Assembly: GCA_902801255.1 (NCBI GenBank) | Contig: CADCHO010000001.1 | Coordinates: 1-64,000, forward strand | Reading direction: 5' to 3' | Origin: an uncultured Eubacteriales bacterium | GTDB taxonomy: Bacteria; Bacillota; Clostridia; Peptostreptococcales; Anaerovoracaceae | Length of the DNA stretch: 64,000 bases | Part shown: positions 33,604 to 42,608 of the stretch, piece after piece | How the letters are laid out: the number at the start of each line of letters is the position of its first letter | How positions within the stretch are numbered: position 1 is the stretch's first letter | The notes under the pieces: model-generated | What the model was told of the DNA's origin: nothing | Seen by the model: only the letters and a program-made list of their open reading frames with translations | Database searches by the model: none | Translations under genes and position numbers: made by a program

Positions 33604-33637
33604 ATAATAGGAACTCATAAACAAGAGTTCCTATTAT
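33604..33637 (-). terminator. Hairpin at the end of the dacA unit
   Basis: A perfect 13-bp inverted repeat (33604-33616 with 33625-33637) includes the dacA stop codon. The U-tract is weak (GCTAAAATA), so termination may be partial. Confidence 0.5.
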
Positions 33638-34944
33638 CTCTTTTTGATCTTTTGAAGTATAACACCCAGCAGCATGATCAGCACCATTATGGTACCTACA
33701 ATTGCCGTTGTGCGGTTTGTAATGTAAAGGTATGAAGGCAGCCAGCCTGTCTCTACGTCCTCTCCTGCATAAAGATAACCTTCTCCGACTTGTTCCTGGT
33801 TAGCATAGATATAAAGCTTGCCCACTTTTTCGCCTTTTCTGACCGGAGCCTCAAGTATATCCATCTCTGTCTTCACTTTGACTCCGCTCGCCTTCTGGCT
33901 CTTCGGATACGCGTATCTCAGACCTTTTACATCAAGAGATACTTTTGACTTAACGCCGTGCTTGACCCAGGTATTGCAGACATTTTTATCGCTGTCCGTA
34001 ACGATGAATCCCGGAGTCAGATCATGAGCGACTTTAATGAGTTTAGGCGGATCTTCCGCCCTGCCTTTCGCAGTATCACCCAGAAGTACAATGATAGCGC
34101 TGAGTCCGCTCTCCTTGAATCCGAGTGTGATGGTGCACTGGCTCTCAGACCAGCTGCCGGTCTTTCCGAATGTCAGTCCCTCAAGATTGTTGGTGGCTTT
34201 GAGCAGGGCGTTTTCCATCTTGAGTTTGCCGCTCTTGTTTGTTGCCGGCATGGTGTATTTCTTGGTAAGAGCTATCTCCCTTAGCTTCTCATTCTCAAAA
34301 CAATGCTTTGTAATGATAGCCATGTCGCGGGCTGTCGTGTAGTGGTTTTTGTGCTGCCAGCCGTTCGTATTGACGAAATTCGTGTTCTCGCAGCCCCACT
34401 TTTTTATAGTTTCGTTCATGAGTTTGATGAACTCTTTCTCACTGCCCGAAACAGCTTCGCCAAGAGCTATCGCTCCGTCATTGGCCGACATCATAATCGT
34501 TGCATAAATCAGATCAAGAGCCCTGGACTCTTCTCCCGGTTCAAGCTCAAGCTCCATACCGTCCTCGAGTTCCCTGCATGCGTTTTTTGAAGCAGTTACG
34601 ATCATATCCGGATCGAGATTCTCAAGAGCCAGATATGCTGTGAGTATCTTCGTAATGCTGTATGGCTCCATTTTCTGATCCGCATTTTTCTCGTAAACCG
34701 GGATATCCAGATCCGTCGAATACATTATTGCGGCCTTCGCCTTGATTTTCGGAGACTTGGAACCGACTTCACCGTAAGGCCTTAATAAACTACGGTCATA
34801 CGACATACCCCTGCCCAGGGCGACAGGCAGGTATGACAGCACTATTGTAAGCACAAGAATAAGCAGCACCATTGCCCGGGCTGCCTTAATATAATTGATT
34901 CTTACCTTCTTCTTTTTTCTATATCTCTTTCCCTCTTCTGCCAA
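33634..34944 (-). CDS. dacA: D-alanyl-D-alanine carboxypeptidase (penicillin-binding protein, DacA family)
   Basis: About 436 residues from TTG 34944, which has AAAGGG eight bases upstream; ATG 34974 would overlap the previous gene with a poorly spaced site. Basic N-terminal tail and membrane helix, then the S11 peptidase domain with all motifs: SITK (Ser near residue 96), 'MMSANDGA' (SxN) and 'TFGKTGS' (KTG). A PBP5-like beta domain and a C-terminal membrane helix follow. It removes the terminal D-Ala from peptidoglycan stem peptides outside the membrane. Last gene of the ftsE-to-dacA unit. Contrast the motif-less homolog at 14718-16223. Confidence 0.9.
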   Translation of the reverse strand: MAEEGKRYRKKKKVRINYIKAARAMVLLILVLTIVLSYLPVALGRGMSYDRSLLRPYGEVGSKSPKIKAKAAIMYSTDLDIPVYEKNADQKMEPYSITKILTAYLALENLDPDMIVTASKNACRELEDGMELELEPGEESRALDLIYATIMMSANDGAIALGEAVSGSEKEFIKLMNETIKKWGCENTNFVNTNGWQHKNHYTTARDMAIITKHCFENEKLREIALTKKYTMPATNKSGKLKMENALLKATNNLEGLTFGKTGSWSESQCTITLGFKESGLSAIIVLLGDTAKGRAEDPPKLIKVAHDLTPGFIVTDSDKNVCNTWVKHGVKSKVSLDVKGLRYAYPKSQKASGVKVKTEMDILEAPVRKGEKVGKLYIYANQEQVGEGYLYAGEDVETGWLPSYLYITNRTTAIVGTIMVLIMLLGVILQKIKKR

Positions 34945-34957
34945 CGTGTAATCCCTT

Positions 34958-35674
34958 TCACTTCCCGCTGTCATATATGAGCTTAGGTGCTCCTCCGATA
35001 TAATCATATGATGCGAGTATGTATTCTATTCCTCTGCAATTGCCTTTTATACCCGTAGCGTAGGCCGGCATGCCGTGCAGATGTCCGTATACGCACTTCC
35101 ATACGCCGTATTCTTCAAGGAGCCTTGTGAACTCGGTCTCCCTTCCGTTTGGTCCTGCAGGCGGATAGTGCAGGCAGGCGATTATGCGTGAATCCGGTGC
35201 TTTATTTTTAGCAGCGTCAAGTCCCAGTTTCATCCGTCCGAGCTCTCTGGCGTATATCTTTTCGTCATGCTCGGTATATTCGTCCGAGCCCGGATACGGC
35301 CAGCCTCTAGAGGCTGTGATCACTATGTTTTCATTCTCTACAGCATAGCACTCATTCTGTAAGAATATTATATCATCATAAAGCGAATTCAGATATTGTA
35401 TCCTTGACCACCACAGGTCATGATTGCCTTTGGAGAGCAGTTTTTTACCCGGCAAGGCATGGATCCAGTCAAAATCGGCTATTGCCTCCTCGATCCGCAG
35501 AGCCCACGAAATATCGCCCGGGACCAGCACGATGTCTTCATCAGTCACCAGTTTTTCCCAGTTGGCTTTAAGTCTGTCGGGATGATCTTCCCATCCCGGT
35601 CCGAACTTATTCATTGGCTTGTCGATATTCTCGTCGAATGACAGATGCAGATCCGCAACAGCAAAAATCCTCAC
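34958..35674 (-). CDS. Calcineurin-like metallophosphoesterase
   Basis: 238 residues with the complete metal-site set: 'DLHLS' (DxH), 'PGDISW' (GDxxW), 'KGNHDLWW' (GNHD), 'CLHYPP' and 'GHLHG' (GHxH). It has no signal peptide, so it is a cytoplasmic phosphohydrolase of unknown substrate in a family that includes nucleotide and phospholipid-head-group esterases. In many Clostridia a similar gene stands beside tcdA or wall genes. It starts 25 bp after tcdA and its end abuts dacA, within one transcript. Confidence 0.85.
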   Translation of the reverse strand: MRIFAVADLHLSFDENIDKPMNKFGPGWEDHPDRLKANWEKLVTDEDIVLVPGDISWALRIEEAIADFDWIHALPGKKLLSKGNHDLWWSRIQYLNSLYDDIIFLQNECYAVENENIVITASRGWPYPGSDEYTEHDEKIYARELGRMKLGLDAAKNKAPDSRIIACLHYPPAGPNGRETEFTRLLEEYGVWKCVYGHLHGMPAYATGIKGNCRGIEYILASYDYIGGAPKLIYDSGK

Positions 35675-35699
35675 CGTCTGCCCTCCTTGATAGCTTTTA

Positions 35700-36371
35700 T
35701 TACTGAACTACGATCGATCTGATCACATATCCTGCCAGGCACAGCCCTGCTGAGCCCGGAACATAACTGAGAGTGCCCAGATCGCCATCCCGCGGTACAG
35801 GCTTTTCTTCCGAATAAACTACAGGCAGATGCTCTATGCCTATTTCCCTGAGCCTCTTGCGCATCACTTTTGCAAGCGGACATGTAGATGTCTTTGAGAT
35901 GTCGGCGACCTTGAACTGTGTGTCAAACTTACCGGCTGCTCCCATCGCCGATACTATGTTTACGTCCTTCTCTACAGCAGTCTTTATGAGCGCCGTCTTC
36001 GCGATGACACTGTCTATCGCATCGATGACCCAGTCAAAAGCGGTAAGATCGAGCGCATCGTCTTCTTCATAGAATCTTGCAAGAGCGGTAACATCAGTAT
36101 CAGGATTGATATCCCTTATCCTCTCAGCCATAACTTCAGCCTTGTTCCTGCCCAGGGTTGATGTGAGAGCTACGAGCTGCCTGTTGAGGTTGCTCGGCTG
36201 CACGGTGTCACCGTCCATGATCGTGATTCTGCCGGCACCGGCACGCGCGACCGCTTCTGCGGCATAAGAACCTACACCGCCAACGCCGACAATAAGTACT
36301 GATGCGGCTTTAAGGCGCGCCAGCCCATCTTCGCCTATTAGCTTTACTGTACGCGAGTCCCTTTCATTCAT
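35700..36371 (-). CDS. tcdA: tRNA threonylcarbamoyladenosine dehydratase (ThiF/HesA family)
   Basis: 223 residues from ATG 36371, with GAGGAG seven bases upstream; the longer upstream frame overlaps recX and is not coding. E1-like fold: 'VLIVGVGGVGSYAAEAVARAG' (ATP loop), 'DGDTVQPSNLNRQ' and 'VIDAIDS'. 'CPLAKVMRKRLR' and 'PGSAGLCLAGYVI' are typical of TcdA/YgdL. It would cyclise t6A to ct6A at position 37 of ANN-decoding tRNAs, using ATP. The family also contains ThiF and MoeB, but no thiamine or molybdopterin genes are near. Start overlaps the recX stop by 8 bp. Confidence 0.88.
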   Translation of the reverse strand: MNERDSRTVKLIGEDGLARLKAASVLIVGVGGVGSYAAEAVARAGAGRITIMDGDTVQPSNLNRQLVALTSTLGRNKAEVMAERIRDINPDTDVTALARFYEEDDALDLTAFDWVIDAIDSVIAKTALIKTAVEKDVNIVSAMGAAGKFDTQFKVADISKTSTCPLAKVMRKRLREIGIEHLPVVYSEEKPVPRDGDLGTLSYVPGSAGLCLAGYVIRSIVVQ

Positions 36372-36900
36372 CTCCATACTCCTCTGCTTCTCTTCTGATG
36401 CTGTCCAGCACCCTGAAGGTATCCCCTTTTGAAAAGCCTTTCCCTTCCAGCTTACGCGCGATCTTCGCAATCAGTCTGTCATCGACAGTCTTCATGACCG
36501 GCGGTTCGCCATAAATATCTGAAGACACAAACACCTCCTTCAACGCTATGTCGAGTGCATCTTCAAACTCATCGACTTTATGTTCATACAAAAAGTCTTC
36601 CTTAGCGTTGAGAACTGTGTCCCTGTCAATCCCCTTCTCCATGAGCTCACGTTCGGCTCTGAGCACACCGCGCTTCTTCTCATGGTTATACTCATAATAC
36701 CTTAAGGCATAGAGATAGTCATCAAGATATCTCATACCGATCAATTCATTGATCGCATCAGTTATCTCATCCTCACTATACTCCTTGCCTTCAAGATACT
36801 TTCTGACTTCTGCAGCCGTACGCATCCTGCTCGCAAGGAAAGCATAAGCAGTCTCCAATGCAGTTTTCTTATTCGTTTTTCCTTTGTCAGTATTGCTCAT
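36364..36900 (-). CDS. recX: RecX regulatory protein
   Basis: 178 residues from ATG 36900 (AAGGA upstream); a TTG three codons earlier is possible. It shows the three-helix RecX repeats: 'AYAFLASRMRTAAEVRKYLEGKEY', 'EDEITDAINELIGMRYLDDYLYALRYYE' and a C-terminal copy ending in 'RKLEGKGFSKGDTFRVLD'. RecX binds and restrains the RecA filament. recA is not in the window. It lies between the phosphopantetheinyl transferase gene and tcdA, overlapping the latter. Confidence 0.88.
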   Translation of the reverse strand: MSNTDKGKTNKKTALETAYAFLASRMRTAAEVRKYLEGKEYSEDEITDAINELIGMRYLDDYLYALRYYEYNHEKKRGVLRAERELMEKGIDRDTVLNAKEDFLYEHKVDEFEDALDIALKEVFVSSDIYGEPPVMKTVDDRLIAKIARKLEGKGFSKGDTFRVLDSIRREAEEYGDE

Positions 36901-36917
36901 TACCGGCAAATTCCTTT

Positions 36918-37487
36918 TTACAAAAGTATGAATTTCAGTTCAGATATGCTGTCGGTATCATATATACACATTGCAGAGTATACTTCCGGCATTTGCGGGA
37001 TCTGAATATCGCGGATGGTGTACCTTTTGCCATCTATCATGACATATTCGCCTGAAACCGCCGGCAGGTCAGGATCATAGACGGTCCTGCCCAGAGCTTT
37101 CGTAAGTGCTTCACGTCTTGTCCATATCCGGAAGAATGCATCAGCTGCACTCTTGCTGTCAGCCGGAAATGTTTCAGCTAACTCTGCCGCATCTTCAGGA
37201 GCGAACCATCTGTCGGCGATCGCTTTTTTGTCACATTTTCTGCCAAGCTGTATGTCAAACCCGCATTCACTGTCCGCGATAAGAACAGCCCAGATGCTCC
37301 CGGTATGAGAAATGGAGAAACAGCTGAACCCTTCTATGAATGGCTTGCCGTGTTCTCCCTTCTTTAATGCTCCGATCAGCGTCTTTGCCTTCTTTTCGTC
37401 TCCGGTATGGACTGCGATAGCTCTCTCGAGCAGCCTGTGACTTTCATCACGGCTGCCCGCAAATTTGTCGGTAAAATATATGATCAC
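36918..37487 (-). CDS. 4'-phosphopantetheinyl transferase (Sfp/AcpT-like)
   Basis: 189 residues, shorter than Sfp (about 224). The family core is present: 'FSISHTGSIWAVLIAD', the metal-binding 'GFDIQLGR' and 'FRIWTRREALTKALG' (the WxxKEA-type motif, here with Arg before Glu-Ala). It transfers phosphopantetheine from CoA to a carrier protein. No acyl-carrier, polyketide or peptide synthetase gene is nearby, so the target is unknown; it might serve ACP if no AcpS exists. Its ATG overlaps the ctpA stop by 4 bp. Confidence 0.82.
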   Translation of the reverse strand: MIIYFTDKFAGSRDESHRLLERAIAVHTGDEKKAKTLIGALKKGEHGKPFIEGFSCFSISHTGSIWAVLIADSECGFDIQLGRKCDKKAIADRWFAPEDAAELAETFPADSKSAADAFFRIWTRREALTKALGRTVYDPDLPAVSGEYVMIDGKRYTIRDIQIPQMPEVYSAMCIYDTDSISELKFILL

Positions 37488-38791
37488 TGTGCGAGTTCCT
37501 TGAGTGCCTCTTCGAGCACCGCTTCTCCCTCCGCTTCTATATCAGGCGTGATGCCTACACCATTAACGGTTTCACCGCTTGGTCTGAAATATTCCGTCAC
37601 CGTAAGCTTAACGGCAGACCCGTCGCTGAACTTGTGCAGCATCTGCGTGACACCTTTTCCGTATGTCTTAGTCCCGATAACCGTACCGGCCTTATTGTCC
37701 TGCAGCGCCGCAGTCAGTATTTCCGAAGCGCTTGCCGTATTTCCGTTTACGAGTATGACCATATCCAGGTCTGCTGAGCTCTCTTTTGAATTGTATACTG
37801 TTTCCGAGCCGTCTTTGGCGTTCTCGCTCATTATCTTGCAGGCAGGAAGCAGATAATCTGCTATCTCGATGCTCGATTCTGTAATTCCTCCGCCATTGTC
37901 TCTCAGATCGATAATAAATTTCTTGCAGCCTTTTGACTGCAGATCCTTCACAGCCATTTTGAATTCGTCATCCGTACCTTTTATGAACGATGCGATGTTT
38001 ATATATCCGACTTCAGGCTGACCTTCAAGCACATCGTATACGATAGAATCTGTTTCGATCTTCTGCCTTGTAAGTTCGAAATCTAATGTTTCATCACCTC
38101 TTTTAACAGTGACTTTCACCTTGGTGCCTGCCTCACCTGTGATCATACTGACCGCATCATCTACATTAGCAGGTGCTTTTCCGTCAACACTGATGATGAT
38201 GTCTCCTTCCATTATGCCTGCTTCAGCAGCCGGTGTATCATCAAATATGGTCATGACAACTACGTTTTCGCCGTCCTGCACTACGCCTATTCCGACGCCG
38301 ACATAGTCGCCCATCAGTCTCTTCTCGAGTTCCTTGTATTCATCCGCAGTGTAATACTCGGCATACGGATCTCCTATGTTGCTGACGATCTCCTTGAGCT
38401 CAGCATCGCTTATCTCTTCAGGTTCGACCGTTGCAATTGGATCCTCTCCTATCATCTTCATGATCTCGTTATACTTGCCATATGACTTATCAAGATCGAT
38501 GAAATAATCGTATGCATCATTTGCTACAAAGTGTCCCAGGCCTAGCACCTGCGTGCACAGTGTTATCGCTGCCAGACACGCAATAACGCCGAGCAGGAAC
38601 GATGCCAGAACACCAAATCTCTTTGGCTTCTTTGCATCTTCAGGCTCCTTCGTTTTTTCAGGCTCCTCTGCTGCTTCCTCTATAAGCGGCTCGTCGGTCA
38701 CGCCGTCGTCCACGTTATAGTAAGCCGTGTCCGAGAGATCGAGTCCCATCTTCTTATCTTCATTTATTTCGTTGATCAGATCTTCATGCAT
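37484..38791 (-). CDS. ctpA: S41-family C-terminal processing peptidase with PDZ domain
   Basis: 435 residues: cytoplasmic N-tail, membrane helix about 45-68, PDZ about 150-235 ('GVGIGVVQDGENVVV', 'GIMEGDIIISVDG') and an S41 protease domain. The catalytic Ser is in 'NGNTASASEIL' and the Lys in 'TKTYGKG'. It acts outside the membrane on C-termini of envelope proteins. In the same transcript are FtsEX and an M23 hydrolase, so wall-hydrolase turnover is a plausible job; that is inference from position. ATG overlaps the recJ stop as TAATG. Confidence 0.92.
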   Translation of the reverse strand: MHEDLINEINEDKKMGLDLSDTAYYNVDDGVTDEPLIEEAAEEPEKTKEPEDAKKPKRFGVLASFLLGVIACLAAITLCTQVLGLGHFVANDAYDYFIDLDKSYGKYNEIMKMIGEDPIATVEPEEISDAELKEIVSNIGDPYAEYYTADEYKELEKRLMGDYVGVGIGVVQDGENVVVMTIFDDTPAAEAGIMEGDIIISVDGKAPANVDDAVSMITGEAGTKVKVTVKRGDETLDFELTRQKIETDSIVYDVLEGQPEVGYINIASFIKGTDDEFKMAVKDLQSKGCKKFIIDLRDNGGGITESSIEIADYLLPACKIMSENAKDGSETVYNSKESSADLDMVILVNGNTASASEILTAALQDNKAGTVIGTKTYGKGVTQMLHKFSDGSAVKLTVTEYFRPSGETVNGVGITPDIEAEGEAVLEEALKELAQ

Positions 38792-40437
38792 TACTCAGCC
38801 CCCACAGGCAATATCTCTCTTGCGATCACCTGCACCTTTCTCACGTCTCTCCAGGTATTGATCTCTATATTACAGTATATATCCACCCTGCCCTCATTCA
38901 CAGCCTCATAAGCTTCCGCAGCGTTCCTGAAAATAACAGCATCTATGCTTTTGCCTTCCTCTGTGACAAGTGAGAACCTAGCCATTTTATCATCGTCTTT
39001 AAGAAATCTCCAGCCTCTTACCTCAGCATTGTGTATAAGAAAGACCGGCACCTCGTTATCCTTACCGCAAGGCTCCAGCATCTGCAGAGCTTCAGCCAGA
39101 TCGAGATCTATATCATCAGCTTTCAGCACTGCATCACTTTCATGTGTCTCGTCCAGAAGGTCAGCCTTGTCCTCGAGCATTAGGCGGATGTCTTTATTAA
39201 GATCCTTTCTCAGTTCATCCATGCTGACAGCATCGATAGTGAAACCGCATGCTGCACTATGCCCGCCAAAGCTGATAAATCTGTCTCTGTATTTGTCGAG
39301 CATCTCATACAGGTCCACACCCGGGATCGATCTTCCTGTACCTTTATATATATCACCATTTCTCGATATTACTACGACAGGCCTGTTTATCTTTTCCCTG
39401 AGTTTGCCTGCAACTATTCCGAGCACGCCTTCATGTGAGTCATTTATCTCAACAATAATGAAGTCACCCTTGCTAAGCTCATCGTCAAGCATGGAGTTGC
39501 CTGTTTCATAGGCTTCGTCCTGAAGTCTTCTGCGCTCTCTGTTGGCCTCTATCAGCTCACTGCAGCATTCCCTGATCTCCTGCTCATCATCTGACAGCAG
39601 CAGTCTGACACCTAAAGACGCATCGCCCAGTCTGCCTGAGGCGTTGATCTTAGGTGCGATGCCGAATGAAATATCACTGGCTTTGAGGGTTCTGTAGTCG
39701 AGTGCTGATCTGTCTATCAGTTCTCTCAGTCCTTTATTGCGGCATCCCAGATGAATGCTGCGCAGACCGCATTTTACTATCGTGCGGTTTTCATCGGTCA
39801 TAGGCATTATATCCGCGATAGTACCTACAGTTACAAACTCAAGCACTTCTGCCATAAGAGGTTTAGGGACACTGCGTTCCCTGGCGACCGCAAGCGCCAG
39901 CTTATATGCGACTCCCACTCCCGCGAGGCCCTTGAACGGATACTCATCCCCATCAAGCCTTGGATTGATTATGATCCCTTCAGCCCTGTTTTCGCTCATA
40001 TTGTGGTGGTCGGTAACAAGTGTACCGATACCGAGCGAGTGAGCATATGCGGTCTCTTCGGCTGATGACGATCCGCAGTCAACAGTTATAATAAACTCAC
40101 CGCCGTCTTCACGTATCCTGTCTATTGATTCCCTGTGAAGACCATAGCCTTCATCCAGTCTTGAAGGGATGTAATACGTGACATTATCGGTCAACGAACC
40201 TATGACCTTCATTAAAAGAGCAGTCGAAGTGATGCCATCGACATCATAGTCACCGTATATGACTATACTCTTGCCATCATCGATCGCATTTAGCAAAGAA
40301 TCCACCCCTTCGCGCATGTTAGCGAGCAGGAATGGATCATACGCCAGTCTCGGTTTCGGAGAGAAGAATTCTTCAAGCATCTCCTCTCCGATCCCGCGTG
40401 ATTCAATTATTTCAAGTATTTTTGAATGAATGGTCAT
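38791..40437 (-). CDS. recJ: Single-stranded-DNA-specific exonuclease RecJ
   Basis: 548 residues from ATG 40437. DHH motifs: 'YGDYDVDGITS', 'TVDCGSS', 'VTDHHN' and 'LAGVGVAYKLA'; the DHHA1 part has 'GRSIPGVDLYE' and 'FGGHSAACGFTID', and an OB-fold tail follows. It degrades ssDNA 5' to 3' in recombination and repair. No Shine-Dalgarno is visible before the ATG ('cagccaacaa'), and the upstream stop is 17 bp away, so translation may depend on coupling. A longer frame upstream overlaps the M23 gene and is not coding. Confidence 0.9.
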   Translation of the reverse strand: MTIHSKILEIIESRGIGEEMLEEFFSPKPRLAYDPFLLANMREGVDSLLNAIDDGKSIVIYGDYDVDGITSTALLMKVIGSLTDNVTYYIPSRLDEGYGLHRESIDRIREDGGEFIITVDCGSSSAEETAYAHSLGIGTLVTDHHNMSENRAEGIIINPRLDGDEYPFKGLAGVGVAYKLALAVARERSVPKPLMAEVLEFVTVGTIADIMPMTDENRTIVKCGLRSIHLGCRNKGLRELIDRSALDYRTLKASDISFGIAPKINASGRLGDASLGVRLLLSDDEQEIRECCSELIEANRERRRLQDEAYETGNSMLDDELSKGDFIIVEINDSHEGVLGIVAGKLREKINRPVVVISRNGDIYKGTGRSIPGVDLYEMLDKYRDRFISFGGHSAACGFTIDAVSMDELRKDLNKDIRLMLEDKADLLDETHESDAVLKADDIDLDLAEALQMLEPCGKDNEVPVFLIHNAEVRGWRFLKDDDKMARFSLVTEEGKSIDAVIFRNAAEAYEAVNEGRVDIYCNIEINTWRDVRKVQVIAREILPVGAE

Positions 40438-40454
40438 TTGTTGGCTGACAATAA

Positions 40455-41705
40455 TCAGTATAGTGAAAACGGATTGATGTGCTCTCCGTTCAGGAAAACG
40501 GTAAAGTGCAGATGCGGACCTGTAGAAGCACCTGTGCTTCCGATATATCCAAGTACGCTGCCCTTTGTTACATACTGCCCCTTGCTGCAATTATACCCGC
40601 TAAGGTGTCCATATAGAACACTGTATCCGTTTCCGATGGCATATTGTATGCAGTTTCCATATCCACCATACCACGATGCTCTTGTTACGTAGCCGTCTGC
40701 GATAGCGTATACAGGGGCTCCCTTTGTACCGCTTGTCAGTACAATATCCAGACCGTTATGGAACTCTTTGCCATGGAAAGGACATCTCCTCCATCCGTAC
40801 TTATCGGAAAGCTGCCAGTTGGAATCGGTTGGCCACGCATACTGACCTGGTGCCAGATTCAGCTGTCCGCCGGCATCGACGATCATCTGCTCGGCCTCTT
40901 TCTGCATTCTTTCAGCCTCAGCAGCCATCTCAGCCGCTTCTGCTTCTTTCTGCGCCTGCATAGCATGCAGCTCGTCAGCTTCTTTCTGATATCTCTTCCT
41001 CAGTTCATCAGTCTCATACTCTTTGGCTTCGAGACCGATCTGCTGATCCACAAGTACAGCCTGTTCATCCTCAAGCTCAAGTTGCTGATACTCCAGCAGT
41101 TCCTGCTGTTCTTCCAGCTCTTTCTTGAGTTGCTTGAGCACTTCATAATCTTCCTGCAGTTTCTTCAGGATCTTTTCATCGTTTTCGAGGATCCTGTGCA
41201 CTACTCCGACATTTGTCAGAAGCTCCTCTATGCTCTCAGAATTGAGAATGACATCGGTCATACCGGCATTTCCGCACTTATACATGGCAACAAGCCGGTT
41301 GTTGAGCGCAGTGTTCTGGTCTTCGATTTCCTTTTCCTTAGCCTCCATTTCTGCCTTTTTGACCTCTATTTCTGCCTTCTTGGCCTCTATTTCGGCTATT
41401 TTGCTGTCGATCTTAGCTTCAGTATTTGATATCTCGACCTTCTTGTTCTCGATCTCACCGGCGAGCTGCTCCAGCTGTTTCTCTGCTTCCTCGAAATTGG
41501 CGACCGCCTTTGATGCTTTCTTCGCCAATTCCTTGGCCTCCTTGCGCTTTGCTTCGGTAGCTTCCTGCGCAGCCTTAGCTTCCTCATGAGCCTTATCGTA
41601 TTCCTCCTGACTCACTGCGTAGGCCGACATGAAAGATGCCGTAAACAAGGCGGTGATCAGCATGAGCACTAATATTAAGTTTAACTTCTTGCTGTTACTC
41701 ATCAT
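40455..41705 (-). CDS. Murein hydrolase activator / M23 peptidase with coiled coil (EnvC-like)
   Basis: 416 residues: signal peptide about 1-30 ('LILVLMLITALFTASFMSAYA'), long Glu/Lys/Gln-rich coiled coil about 35-275, and a LytM/M23 domain from about 300. The zinc site seems intact ('FHNGLDI' and 'HLHFTV'). Being just downstream of ftsEX, it is probably the extracytoplasmic partner that FtsEX drives, as with EnvC or PcsB. EnvC itself has a degenerate LytM domain whereas this one keeps the His residues, so it may cut peptidoglycan directly. ATG-ATG start behind GGGCGGGG. Confidence 0.88.
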   Translation of the reverse strand: MMSNSKKLNLILVLMLITALFTASFMSAYAVSQEEYDKAHEEAKAAQEATEAKRKEAKELAKKASKAVANFEEAEKQLEQLAGEIENKKVEISNTEAKIDSKIAEIEAKKAEIEVKKAEMEAKEKEIEDQNTALNNRLVAMYKCGNAGMTDVILNSESIEELLTNVGVVHRILENDEKILKKLQEDYEVLKQLKKELEEQQELLEYQQLELEDEQAVLVDQQIGLEAKEYETDELRKRYQKEADELHAMQAQKEAEAAEMAAEAERMQKEAEQMIVDAGGQLNLAPGQYAWPTDSNWQLSDKYGWRRCPFHGKEFHNGLDIVLTSGTKGAPVYAIADGYVTRASWYGGYGNCIQYAIGNGYSVLYGHLSGYNCSKGQYVTKGSVLGYIGSTGASTGPHLHFTVFLNGEHINPFSLY

Positions 41706-41717
41706 GCCCCGCCCATT

Positions 41718-42608
41718 CTATACATTGAGGAATCTTCTTATTGATATCGCACTTCCGATAATACCGATGCCAATGCCAAGACACAGGAACATTATCAGCA
41801 GCACGTTTGTAATCTGACTTGCCGGTACAACTGATACCGAAAGTATTCTCATAATATCTGAACCGACTATACCCGTAATTTTCGTATATATCAGGTAAGT
41901 AAGACCTGTTGCAATGATGGATGACAGCACGCCCACAATTATGCCGCCCCATATGAACGGTGCTCTTACGAACCAGTTGGTCGCGCCGAGATACTTCATT
42001 ATGCCGATCTCTTTTTCCCTGTTGAAAACCGTAAGTTTGATGGTGTTTGCTACGATTACGATCGATACTATTACAAGGAATGCCATGGCTATCAGCGAGC
42101 CCACCTCGATGAAATGTGAGATCTGTGCCAGTTTTTCTATTGTATCGCGGTAATAAACGACATCATCCACACCTTCGATGCCCGGGGCAGATGCTGCGAC
42201 ATTATTTGCCGCATCCTTATCGCTTACATTTACTGTATAGCCTTCAGGCAGCGGATTTTCAGGAAGGTTCTCCAGAAGATATCCATTGTCACCCCAGCTT
42301 TCCTTCAGAATATCCAGTGCCTGTTCCTTGTTGACGTATTCAACTTTATCGACACCTTCGATATTTTTTATTGCCTCTCCTGCAGCCTCTATGACCTCCG
42401 GCGTACTTCCATCCTTCATGTATATCTGGATCACGTTGTAATCCTTGCCGATGGACTTGGCAAACAGATTGACATTAACAAACGCCACAAAGAACAGTCC
42501 GAGGATCAGCATCATTGCTGTGATGGCCAGGACAGATGTGAAGTACATGCCTTTGTTGCGTCCCATCTGGGAAAATGCCTGTTTGAGATTGTATCCTACT
42601 CTACTCAT
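41718..42608 (-). CDS. ftsX: Cell-division ABC permease FtsX
   Basis: 296 residues from ATG 42608, placed by GGGGAGG six bases upstream. Helix 1 about 23-45, a large extracytoplasmic loop about 46-165 ('DYNVIQIYMKDGSTPEVIEAAGE'), then three helices near 170-190, 225-245 and 270-290 with the FtsX core 'NTIKLTVFNREKEIGIMKYLGATNWFVRAPF'. It forms a complex with FtsE in the septal membrane and passes conformational force to an outer hydrolase partner. Its start overlaps the ftsE stop by 8 bp. Confidence 0.93.
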   Translation of the reverse strand: MSRVGYNLKQAFSQMGRNKGMYFTSVLAITAMMLILGLFFVAFVNVNLFAKSIGKDYNVIQIYMKDGSTPEVIEAAGEAIKNIEGVDKVEYVNKEQALDILKESWGDNGYLLENLPENPLPEGYTVNVSDKDAANNVAASAPGIEGVDDVVYYRDTIEKLAQISHFIEVGSLIAMAFLVIVSIVIVANTIKLTVFNREKEIGIMKYLGATNWFVRAPFIWGGIIVGVLSSIIATGLTYLIYTKITGIVGSDIMRILSVSVVPASQITNVLLIMFLCLGIGIGIIGSAISIRRFLNV